NCBI RefSeq assembly: GCF_026241095.1
Contig: NZ_JAPFGB010000012.1
Coordinates: forward strand, 1 to 64,000
Length of the DNA stretch: 64,000 nt
Direction: 5' to 3'
Source of the DNA: Saccharopolyspora sp. NFXS83
Lineage (GTDB): Bacteria > Actinomycetota > Actinomycetes > Mycobacteriales > Pseudonocardiaceae
Made by a program: the position numbers and the translations under genes. Of this stretch, positions 8,122 through 15,272 are shown one piece after another; the first letter of the stretch is position 1; every line of letters begins with the position of its first letter. The notes beneath the pieces are model-generated. The model saw only the letters and a program-made list of their open reading frames with translations. It was not told the DNA's origin and made no database searches.

Positions 8122-8460
8122 ATGGATCTCGCCGAAGCCGACGACCGGGCCCTGCAGGTGCGCGGGTTGTACGAGCAGCTCGAGAACCGCCTGTTGGGCC
8201 GCACTTGGACCCTGCCCGAGCTGGCGGTGGGGTTTACCAACGACGCCGCCTACATCGGCCGCCTGGTGCTCGCCGCCGAGCAGACCTGGGGCATCGATGG
8301 CGATGCCGACGCCGAGTTGCGGCACAAGCTGGCCGAGTGCCTGTGGTGGGTGTTCGTGCTCGGCGACCGCCTCGGCGTGGACGTCCCGGCAGCGTATGAG
8401 TCCACTATGGACAAGATCCGCACCGGACTCGAAAACTCGCTGCGCGAGACGTCTCGCTAG
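8122..8460 (+). CDS. MazG-like nucleotide pyrophosphohydrolase-family protein
   Basis: This small all-helical protein (112 residues) has the layout of MazG-like/RS21-C6 proteins: LYEQLENRLLGRTWTLPELAVGF, then an AAEQTWGIDGDADAELRHKLAECLWWVFVLGDRLGVD block containing the acidic residues (Glu and Asp) that hold magnesium in this fold. Members hydrolyse non-canonical or damaged nucleoside triphosphates. A good ribosome site (CAGGAG) precedes the ATG. It is transcribed toward the Rrf2 regulator, whose start lies 68 bases downstream. The classic EExxE motif is only partly visible, so catalytic activity is less certain than the fold. Confidence 0.7.
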   Translation: MDLAEADDRALQVRGLYEQLENRLLGRTWTLPELAVGFTNDAAYIGRLVLAAEQTWGIDGDADAELRHKLAECLWWVFVLGDRLGVDVPAAYESTMDKIRTGLENSLRETSR

Positions 8461-8485
8461 GAGCCTTACCTGAAGATCCGCAACA

Positions 8486-8523
8486 AAGGCAGTTACGTAT
8501 TCGAGTGCGGAGCGGTTACAGTC
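8486..8523. promoter_or_regulatory. GTTACA-type motifs upstream of the Rrf2 gene
   Basis: AGTTACGTA (8491-8499) and GGTTACAGTC (8514-8523) lie just before the Rrf2 start at 8529. The ten bases GGTTACAGTC recur exactly at 11870-11879. Placement at its own start suits autoregulation by the Rrf2 protein. Confidence 0.45.
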
Positions 8524-8528
8524 GAAGG

Positions 8529-9005
8529 GTGAGCGCGAACTCCCGGATGACCATGGCCGTGCACATCCTGACGTGGATGGCGTTCGACCGGCGCGGCACC
8601 GACAAGGAGATCGCCACTTCGCAGCGAATCGCGACCAGCGTCAACACCAATCCCGTGGTGATCCGGCGCTGCCTGACCGAGCTGAAGGCCGCCGGACTGG
8701 TCGAAGCCCAGCGTGGCCGCAGCGGTGGCTGGATCCTGGCCCGGGACGCTACGGAGATCACACTGCTCGACGTGTACCGGGCGCTCGGCGAAGAGCCGAT
8801 TTTCGGCATGTACACCACGCCGCCGGACGCCGAGTGCTACGTAGGTCACGGCATCGAAGCCACGCTCACCGGAATTTACGCCGAGGCCAACCAGGCGATG
8901 ACCCGGGTGCTGGAGGCCAAGACCATCCGGGACGTGCTGCGCGAGTCCCTTGCCGACTTCCCGGAACTGTGGGAGTCGCAAGGGTTCGCGCCCGCACGCT
9001 TCTGA
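8529..9005 (+). CDS. Rrf2-family transcriptional regulator
   Basis: The 158-residue protein has the Rrf2 winged helix: SRMTMAVHILTWMAF, then IATSVNTNPVVIRRCLTELKAAGLVEA as the recognition region and RGRSGGWILARD as the wing. C-terminal residues (LYDVYRAL-like helix and EEPIFGMY) also fit. Iron-sulfur Rrf2 proteins carry three closely spaced Cys after residue 90. Here only Cys103 is in that area, so it is probably a cluster-free member that senses small molecules or redox through other means. I chose the GTG at 8529 because homologues start MSANSRLTMAVHIL. GTTACA motifs lie at its own promoter and upstream of nearby oxidoreductases, which makes it their likely regulator. Confidence 0.85.
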   Translation: MSANSRMTMAVHILTWMAFDRRGTDKEIATSQRIATSVNTNPVVIRRCLTELKAAGLVEAQRGRSGGWILARDATEITLLDVYRALGEEPIFGMYTTPPDAECYVGHGIEATLTGIYAEANQAMTRVLEAKTIRDVLRESLADFPELWESQGFAPARF

Positions 9006-9011
9006 CGCCGG

Positions 9012-9923
9012 TCAGGCCGGGTAGCCGTAGAAGCGCTTGATCTCGGCCAGGACCTGCTCACCGGCCTCGTGCTGCATCCAATGCCCGCTCGCCACGGGGG
9101 TGCCCGTCGCATCCGGTGCGCCACCGCGGATCGCCGCGAGGAAGGTGTCGAACAGTGGCGCTTGCGCGAGCAGGTGCACCGGGATGGTGAGCGGGGTCCG
9201 CATCTGCTCGCGGTTGTCGAGTTCGTCCTGGGGCCAAACCTGGTAGTACCGGGACCCGTGGTGGAGGACGCCGGGCCTGGAGTAGGCGCGGACGAACTCG
9301 TCCACGGCATGGGCCGGGATCGGCTCGGGCGTCGCCGGCGAGTTCGCCTGGTAGAAGTACTCCAGGTAGATGCGCTCGCGGCCGGCCACGAGCTGCTCGA
9401 ACAACGGTTCCTGGCTGTGGAAGGAGAAGTGGAACGACAGCGGCCTGATCGTGTCGTAGGTGAGGCTGCCGCCCGCGACGGGGAAGTCCATCAGCAGCAG
9501 CCCACCGAACTGCTCCCGCCAGCCGGTGACGAGCGCGAACGCGATCCCGCCGCCGAAATCGTGTGCGACCAGCTGAACACCGCTGGTGTAGCCGAGCCGC
9601 TCGAGCAGCAGGTGGACGTAGCGGGCGAGGGAAGCCTTGTCGTGGCGGCAAATCTCGCCGGTGGAGTCTCCGAGTCCCGGCAGGTCGACGGCGATCACCG
9701 TGTGCCCGGGCAGCAGTTCGGTCATCAGCGGTCGCCAGCTGTACCAGGTTTCCGGGAAGCCGTGCAGCAGCACGATGGGCTGCGGGCCGGTTCCGCCGAT
9801 GACGTAGTGCATCTGCACGCCGTCGATCGTGCTGAATCGGTGGGCGAAGTGCTCGGCGAATTCCGCGTCGTCACGGGTCGCGGCGTCGTAGTACCGGCTG
9901 AGCGGAGCCTCGGGCTGGGTCAT
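9012..9923 (-). CDS. alpha/beta hydrolase, epoxide-hydrolase-like
   Basis: The 303-residue enzyme has the oxyanion motif HGFPETW at 54-60, a nucleophile elbow reading VAHDFGGG with Asp122 as nucleophile, and a catalytic His281 in SGHWMQHE. An Asp nucleophile points to epoxide hydrolase or haloalkane dehalogenase chemistry rather than an esterase. The start codon overlaps the stop of the upstream F420-type oxidoreductase (ATGA at 9920-9923), so the two are coupled. The operon also includes a broken quinone reductase. An organic-molecule detoxification role is plausible, but the substrate is unknown. Confidence 0.85.
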   Translation of the reverse strand: MTQPEAPLSRYYDAATRDDAEFAEHFAHRFSTIDGVQMHYVIGGTGPQPIVLLHGFPETWYSWRPLMTELLPGHTVIAVDLPGLGDSTGEICRHDKASLARYVHLLLERLGYTSGVQLVAHDFGGGIAFALVTGWREQFGGLLLMDFPVAGGSLTYDTIRPLSFHFSFHSQEPLFEQLVAGRERIYLEYFYQANSPATPEPIPAHAVDEFVRAYSRPGVLHHGSRYYQVWPQDELDNREQMRTPLTIPVHLLAQAPLFDTFLAAIRGGAPDATGTPVASGHWMQHEAGEQVLAEIKRFYGYPA

Positions 9924-10828
9924 GGCCGTCCTTTCGGTGCGTGCAGGCCGAGTTCGGTGGCGAGCTCGGTCATGACGTCGTCGGGTGGTACGGGGAGCAC
10001 GATTCGGTGCGCACCCAGGTTCGCGTAGCGGTGCGCCTCCTCGAGGAAGTCCTCGTAGCCAGACGTGCCTGCTACGAGGCCCGGGAAGGGGATGGTGATC
10101 TCGATGTCGTGCGGGTCCCTGCCGACCCGCGCGCTTTCGGTGCGGAGGATGTTCAGCAAGGTTTCGAGCTGCTCGGGGTTCTGCACGGTCGGGAAGTAGC
10201 CATCGCCGAGCTGTGCGGCGCGGCGGGCGGATCGCGGCCCGCTGCCGCCGATCACGATGGGCACCGTTCGGTTGGCCGGATGCGGCAAGCTGATGGCCTC
10301 GGACAAGCGCGTGTGGGTCGTCTCGATCGTGGCGCGGGTCTGGGTCCACAGCGCCCGCATGGTGTTGACGTAGTCGTCGTGGCGGCGGCCACGGCCGTGG
10401 AAGGGCACACCGACGGCGTCGAACTCTTCCTCGAGCCAGCCGACGCCGGTGCCTGCGACGGCGCGGCCTTCACTGAGCACGTCCAGTGATGCCAGCTGTT
10501 TGGCCAGCACGGTGGGATTGCGCTGCGGGAGAACGAGGATGCCGGTCGCGAGCCGGATCCGGGACGTCACGGCGGCCGCGAACGTCAGCCACGCCAGGGG
10601 GTCGATCAGGTCGAATTCCTCGGCGCCGCCCAACATCTTCCCTGACTCGTCATACGGGTAGTGCGTCCGGTAGCCGGAGGGGATGACGACGTGGTCGATC
10701 GCCCACAGCGAGTCGAAGCCCGGTTCTTCGGCCCGCCGGGCGAGTCCGCGGGCGGCGGCCGGGGTTGCGCCGGTGCCCGCGTTCACGCCGTGCAGCCCGA
10801 ACGACATGGTCGGAAACTTCTGCGTCAT
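9920..10828 (-). CDS. LLM-class F420-dependent oxidoreductase
   Basis: The 302-residue protein is a luciferase-like (bacterial LLM) TIM-barrel enzyme. It shows LARRAEEPGFDSLWAIDHVV at the N-terminus, SRIRLATGILVLPQRNPTVL in the middle, then LDVLSEGRAVAGTGVGW and VPIVIGGSG, the landmarks of the F420-dependent TIGR03619-like group. It would use reduced F420 (or FMN) to reduce or oxidise a small organic substrate. AAAGGA lies eight bases upstream of the ATG. It follows the broken quinone reductase by ten bases and overlaps the alpha/beta hydrolase by four. Confidence 0.85.
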   Translation of the reverse strand: MTQKFPTMSFGLHGVNAGTGATPAAARGLARRAEEPGFDSLWAIDHVVIPSGYRTHYPYDESGKMLGGAEEFDLIDPLAWLTFAAAVTSRIRLATGILVLPQRNPTVLAKQLASLDVLSEGRAVAGTGVGWLEEEFDAVGVPFHGRGRRHDDYVNTMRALWTQTRATIETTHTRLSEAISLPHPANRTVPIVIGGSGPRSARRAAQLGDGYFPTVQNPEQLETLLNILRTESARVGRDPHDIEITIPFPGLVAGTSGYEDFLEEAHRYANLGAHRIVLPVPPDDVMTELATELGLHAPKGRP

Positions 10829-10838
10829 CGAGATCCTT

Positions 10839-11812
10839 TCACTCGCCGACCCTGATGAGGACTTTGCCGACCTGCCGACCGGAGCGGATGTAGCGGTGCG
10901 CGTCGGCCACCTGGTCCAAGCCGTCGAAGATCCGGTCGATGCGAGGCCGGAACGCGCCTTCGGCCAGCCCTCGGGCGAGGTGCCCCCGGATCCGCGACAA
11001 GGCGGCCGGATCGGTGCTGTAGGTGAATCCGTTGTGTCCCAGGATCTTCACCGGCCAGCGCGTAGGTAGCACCGCGGGCTCGGCGCCGTACCAGCCGTAG
11101 GTGACGACGGCGCCATCGTCGGCGGCTGCGGCGGCGGTGGCCGGGAACCGCGGGCCACCGACGGAGTCGAAGACGAGATCGACGCCACGGCCGCCGGTGA
11201 TCCGCCGGACCTCGGCCTCCAGATCCTCTTCGGACGTCACCACGACGTGTGCCGCTCCAGCGGCGAGCAGCCGGTCGCGCTTGCCGACCGACCGGGTGGT
11301 CGCGATCGGCACCGCACCCGCGTGGTTGGCGACATCGAGCGCGGCCAACCCGACGCCGCCGGTGGCGGCGGTGACCACGCCAGGAGACCGCCGGTCTCGA
11401 CCAGGCCGCCGAAAGCCGTGAAGTACGCCATCCACACCGCAGCAGTGGTCTCGGCACTGACCACGTCGAAAGCCGGGACGACCTCGGCGGCGGGCACGAC
11501 GGCGACGTCGCCGTACACGCCGTGGCGGCTCTGCTGCGCGATCGGGCCCGCCACCACGCGATCCCCAGGAGCGAGCCCGGTGACCTCGCCACCCAGCGCC
11601 TCCACGACGCCTACCGCCTCGATGCCCAGCCGGGACCGCGGGAAGGTCGGCCGGTCCGGGTAGAGCTCGGCACGGAACAACGCGTCGGGCCGGTTGACGC
11701 CGAGGTACTCGATCCGGATCCGAACCTCGTCCGGGCCCGGGTCGGCGGTGTCGACCTCGGTGACGCGCAGGACCTCCGGACCACCCGGCTCGTCGAACGT
11801 GACGACATGCAT
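10839..11812 (-). pseudogene. NADPH:quinone reductase-like zinc-type dehydrogenase, frameshifted
   Basis: The N-terminal GroES-like half (MHVVTFDEPGGPEVLRV, later GDRVVAGPIAQQ) reads in one frame from ATG 11812 to about 11395. The NADPH-binding half (TAATGGVGLAALDVANHAG, SVGKRDRLLAAGAAHVV) reads in another frame to 10839. At the joint the usual PGDVVLVTAA segment is shortened to PGVVTAA, so a small deletion with a frame change occurred near 11385-11395. Both halves are otherwise well conserved, meaning the damage is recent or is a sequencing error. The gene heads the operon with the F420 oxidoreductase and epoxide-hydrolase-like gene. Confidence 0.8.
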
Positions 11813-11830
11813 CGAACCCCCTAAATATGA

Positions 11831-11879
11831 AACCAACTTGGTTACATTAAATGAATATATAACAGCTCTGGTTACAGTC
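11831..11879. promoter_or_regulatory. operator/promoter region with two TGGTTACA repeats
   Basis: ACTTGGTTACAT (11836-11847) and CTCTGGTTACAGTC (11866-11879) repeat 30 bases apart in an AT-rich island between two minus-strand genes. AACCAA-C-TTGGTT (11831-11843) is a perfect inverted repeat overlapping the first copy. It sits 19 bases upstream of the quinone reductase start. The same motif occurs near 6923 and 8514. Confidence 0.5.
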
Positions 11880-11889
11880 AAGAGGGCGG

Positions 11890-12849
11890 TCAGCCCTCGC
11901 CGGGTTCGTTGGTCTCGGCTAGCGCGAGCGCATGCCGCCGGACCGCCGCGCGGACCTCCGCGGGCGAGAGCACCGTCAGCGGCACGCCGAGCTTGACCAA
12001 CCGGGTGGCGAGCGACTCGACATCCGTGCCGCCGACCTCGACGACCGTGGCGCCCGGCCCGTCCGCTCGGTGGACCCCGGCCGTCGGAGGAATCGCACGC
12101 ATCGCCTCGTCCAGGGCAACGTGCAGCCGCACCTTCGCGTAGAGCGGGTAGTCGCTGGTGAGGGTTTCGGCGACGAGCCGCGCGGCAGCCGGTGGGTCGT
12201 CGATGCGCACCACCCGGCCGGTCGGCTCCGCGTGGAGGACGCGGTCGGCCCGGAAGGTGCGCCACGCCCCGCGCTCGACATCGCGTGCGACGAGATACCA
12301 GCGGTTGCCGGTGAACACCAGCCGGTGCGGGTCGACCGCGCGTTCACTGTCGCTACCGCGCATGTCCCGATAGGACAGCCGCAGCCGTTCGCTGCGGCGG
12401 CAGGCCGCGGCCAAACCCGCGAGCAGGCCAGCGGACAACGGCTGGCCGCCAGCCCGGGCGGTGTGCTCGAACACGTCGTCCATGGCACCCAACTGCGACG
12501 CCACCCGGGCGGGCAGCAACTGCCGCAGCTTGAGAAACGCCGACAGCACGGCCTGGTCGTCCCCGAGCACCCCGGTTCGGGCCGCCTCGCGCAGCGCGAC
12601 CGCGACGGCCAGCGACTCTTCGTCGTCGAGAACGAGCGGGATCTGCTTATTGCCCGGCCGCAGCCGGTACCCACCCCAGCGACCGGGATCGGACTCGACG
12701 TCGTAGCCGAGATCACGCAACCGCGAGACGTCCCGACGCACGGTGCGGTCAGTGACTTCCATCCGCCGGGCGAGTTCGCCCGCGGTCCAGCTCGGCCGCG
12801 ACGAGAGCAACGACAGCAAGCGCAGCAGACGCGACGACGTACCGATCAC
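11890..12849 (-). CDS. HTH (DeoR-like) WYL-domain transcriptional regulator
   Basis: The 319-residue protein starts with a winged helix (LLRLLSLLSSRPSWTAGELARRMEVTDRTVRRDVSRL, about 6-45). A WYL domain in the middle carries the motif GNRWYLVARD, and a WCX-type C-terminal part reads YPLYAKVRLHVALDEAMR. Members bind nucleotides or other ligands through WYL and repress or activate nearby genes. It is transcribed away from the quinone-reductase promoter region downstream of it and could act there, although the Rrf2 protein is an equal candidate. Its promoter lies in the remnant NTF2-like gene. Confidence 0.85.
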   Translation of the reverse strand: MIGTSSRLLRLLSLLSSRPSWTAGELARRMEVTDRTVRRDVSRLRDLGYDVESDPGRWGGYRLRPGNKQIPLVLDDEESLAVAVALREAARTGVLGDDQAVLSAFLKLRQLLPARVASQLGAMDDVFEHTARAGGQPLSAGLLAGLAAACRRSERLRLSYRDMRGSDSERAVDPHRLVFTGNRWYLVARDVERGAWRTFRADRVLHAEPTGRVVRIDDPPAAARLVAETLTSDYPLYAKVRLHVALDEAMRAIPPTAGVHRADGPGATVVEVGGTDVESLATRLVKLGVPLTVLSPAEVRAAVRRHALALAETNEPGEG

Positions 12850-12871
12850 ACGGCTCGATGGTAATGCGCAC

Positions 12872-13200
12872 AGCGGACATTCCCTCCTCGGCGGCGTCGT
12901 TCCCCAGGCGGAAGGCGCCCACGCGGCCGTTCGGCGCGAAAGTCAGGGCCCAGAGGTTGTCGAACCTGCCGAAGTCGGTGTAGGTACCGAGCCCGCGCAC
13001 GGCGGCAGTATCGCCGGTGACCATCAAGACCGCCTATTCGAAGATCCAGCCGTTGCGCCGCCCACCGTCGCGGCTCCGCCAGCCCTGCACGATCTCGCCC
13101 CGGCCGATCCAGTCCGTCTCGTACAGCCACTCGTGATACTCGGCGTCCTCGTGAAGAGCGCCTCGATGTCTTTGCCCGCACTGGTGGTCAAGGCGTGTAC
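12872..13200 (-). pseudogene. NTF2-like/SnoaL-fold protein, broken by frameshift and stop
   Basis: On the minus strand the text reads KDIEALF, then in a second frame EDAEYHEWLYETDWIG and VQGWRSRDGG up to WIFE followed by a TAG, then MVTGDTAAVRGLGTYTDFGR and FDNLWALTFAPNGRV. These pieces in order make an NTF2-like (SnoaL-fold) protein. A one-base frame change near 13160 and an in-frame stop at about 13034 break it. The N-terminus is missing or unrecognisable. The decayed 3' end abuts the WYL regulator start. Confidence 0.6.
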
Positions 13201-13800
13201 GTACTTACGTAGCGGGCAGTAGAATGTCAGCCCCCTTGGTATCTCTCGGTTCTGCGGGATCGCCACTCCCACGCTTCGGCCGTCTTTGGAGAAACGAACG
13301 CACGCCGATGAAGTTGTTACACGCCGCTGACCTTCACAGCAGCAGGGCGTGAGGACGGCGGACACGCTGAACCAGCTCATCGTGCTCATGGCGGAGCTTT
13401 CGCTGGAAATCTCGACCGCGACATGTGTCGTCTCCGGATTGAGCAACGCACGTTCGCCGCGGCGCGCGCACTGTGCGGAAGCGCGCGAACCAGTTCGCGC
13501 CCTCCTTACCCACCACTCGTTCAAGACAGCTGCCAGCTCGCTTCAGTCCCTTGTCAAAGCCACTGATCTGAACGCCGCGCATTACCTACCAGGGCAAAAT
13601 TAAGGGCTCGCTGAACGCTGTGCGATAGGAAGAAGCTACGAACATACATCTCGTTTACGCAGGTCACAGCACTACGTTGGGGCCAGCGCCAACGAGCCCT
13701 TGCTTGTTCTCGCACGTCAGCATCCTGCCGAGCTCGCCTACGAGCCCGACCTTGTAATTCTTGATAGGATGAAGCATCACCGCTGGTCACAGGCCTACGG
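13201..13800. other. about 600 bases of lower-GC sequence without a supportable gene
   Basis: Short frames exist on both strands, but none has a recognisable domain, and base composition is lower in GC than the flanks. A minus-strand frame around 13334-13582 reads HEHDELVQRVRRPHALL near its end, which resembles protein text, but I cannot name it. This is probably decayed DNA at the boundary of the accessory block next to tRNA-Val. Confidence 0.4.
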
Positions 13801-13872
13801 TGGGCGCAGCTGGGTTCGAACCAGCGACCCCTTGCTTGTAAGGCAAGTGCTCTTCCGCTGAGCTATGCGCCC
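13801..13872 (-). tRNA. tRNA-Val (anticodon TAC)
   Basis: The minus strand folds as a cloverleaf. Acceptor GGGCGCA pairs with TGCGCCC, T8-A9 follows, the anticodon arm is CTTGC-CTTACAA-GCAAG with anticodon TAC, and the T-arm loop is TTCGAAC. A36-C34 read as UAC decodes GUA. The discriminator is A, and the CCA end is not encoded. Confidence 0.93.
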
Positions 13873-13943
13873 CGAGTGGTGGCCGTCCGAAGATCAACCG
13901 CACACCGGCCGGATCACTGTACCGGTCCGGCCACCACCGGTCC

Positions 13944-14408
13944 TCACGCGGCCAGTTCGGCCAGCGCCTTCTTCCACACGTTCTGGTCGCGGGCCTCGCC
14001 GGGCTGGTTGACCTCGGCGAACCGCACCTTGCCCGCGGTGTCGATGAGGAACGTGCCGCGCAGTGCCATGCCGGCCTGCTCGTGGAACACGCCGTAGGCC
14101 TTGGCGACCTCGCCGTGCGGCCAGAAGTCCGACAGCAGCGGGAATGCGTAGCCCTGCTGCTCCGCCCAGGCCTTCAGCGCGAACGGCGTGTCCACCGACA
14201 CGCCGAGCACCTGGACCTGGTCGTTCTGGAAATCGGCCAGGTCGTCGCGGACCTGGCACAGCTCGCCTTGGCAGACCCCGCTGAACGCGAACGGGTAGAA
14301 GACGAGCAGCACGTTCTTGCTGCCCTTGAAGCTGGACAAGGAGACCTGCTCCTTGTTGAAGTCCGGCAGCGTGAAGTCCGGAGCGTCGGCGCCGACCTCG
14401 AGCGTCAT
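13944..14408 (-). CDS. AhpE-like peroxiredoxin
   Basis: The 154-residue thioredoxin-fold protein has the peroxidatic site FYPFAFSGVCQGEL, in which Pro39, Ser43 and Cys46 form the PxxxS/TxxC motif. A second Cys51 lies five residues on, unlike the classic one-Cys AhpE. It reduces hydrogen peroxide, organic peroxides or peroxynitrite in the cytoplasm, using mycothiol/mycoredoxin in related bacteria. I chose the ATG at 14408 (MTLEVGADAPDF) with AGAAGGG upstream; the longer frame to 14495 has no family support. It is transcribed in the same direction as the tRNA-Val that follows. Confidence 0.92.
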   Translation of the reverse strand: MTLEVGADAPDFTLPDFNKEQVSLSSFKGSKNVLLVFYPFAFSGVCQGELCQVRDDLADFQNDQVQVLGVSVDTPFALKAWAEQQGYAFPLLSDFWPHGEVAKAYGVFHEQAGMALRGTFLIDTAGKVRFAEVNQPGEARDQNVWKKALAELAA

Positions 14409-14469
14409 GCGCGCACCCTTCTGTTCGGCCTGTGCACGTACGACGCCGAACCTACACCGATCACACGCA

Positions 14470-14506
14470 CCCGGGCACCGGTGGCGGGTCGCCACCGGTG
14501 CCCGGG
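14470..14506 (-). terminator. strong hairpin after the DUF3052 gene
   Basis: CCCGGGCACCGGTGGC, a GGGTC loop and GCCACCGGTGCCCGGG form a perfect 16-base-pair stem between the DUF3052 stop and the peroxiredoxin promoter. No U-run follows, as is common for actinobacterial terminators. Confidence 0.6.
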
Positions 14507-14546
14507 ACGTGGGATCGGCGATCCGCTCGACTCGAGGCCGAGCTCG

Positions 14547-14981
14547 TCAGCGCTTGGACTTGGCCTTGCGGTAAGCGAGCCTGGTACCCATCCAGGCTTC
14601 CCCCAGACTCGCGTTCGAGGTCTGGGCAAGGTTGGACGTGGACGCTGCCTCGGCGATGTCACTGGGCTCCACGTAACCGTCACGACCGGTCTTCGGCGTC
14701 AACACCCAGATCACCCCCTCATCGGCAAGAGGCGTCATCACGTCGAGGAGCGTGTCCGTCAGATCACCGTCGTCGTCCCGCCACCACAGCAGTACGACGT
14801 CGACGACCTCGTCGGCATCCTCATCGAGCAGTTCGCTCCCGCAACGCTCCTCGATCGCGGCACGAACGGCGTCATCGACGTCCTCGTCCCAACCGATCTC
14901 CTGAACGACCATCTCCGGCTCGATGTCGAGCCTGTCGGCGACGTCGACTTCGCTCTTGCCGGCGTCTCCCGCGGCGACCAC
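14547..14981 (-). CDS. DUF3052 family protein
   Basis: The 144-residue acidic protein carries the DUF3052 core (MVVQEIGWDEDVDDAVR, then DEDADEVVDVVLLWWRD and GVIWVLTPKTGRDG). The family is confined to actinobacteria and its biochemical role is unknown. The GTG at 14981 is preferred because GGAGGAG lies ten bases upstream and homologues begin close to this point; the longer frame to 15137 is not supported. It is divergent from aceE across about 290 bases, an arrangement seen in other actinobacteria, so shared control with pyruvate metabolism is possible. Confidence 0.85.
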   Translation of the reverse strand: MVAAGDAGKSEVDVADRLDIEPEMVVQEIGWDEDVDDAVRAAIEERCGSELLDEDADEVVDVVLLWWRDDDGDLTDTLLDVMTPLADEGVIWVLTPKTGRDGYVEPSDIAEAASTSNLAQTSNASLGEAWMGTRLAYRKAKSKR

Positions 14982-15272
14982 GGCGTTCTCACTCCTCCAA
15001 TGCAGCGGTGCGGCGCGAACGCCACACCCAGGTTGGGCAGATCTGGCCGATAGCGAACACTGCGAACCGCTTCCGGCGCAACTGCTGGGCGCACGACACG
15101 CCGGTATCCGGCGTGGAACTCGACTGTAGGCGCCCACATCCAGGTCAGGCTAGAACGGTACCGGCAAGTAATCACCGCGGTGTACGCAGCGGCCACGAAG
15201 ATGGGGGACGATGGCACGTGTCGGGCGTCACCCATGCCCGCGACAAGCACCGCAAGCAGTCGAGGAGTTCCT

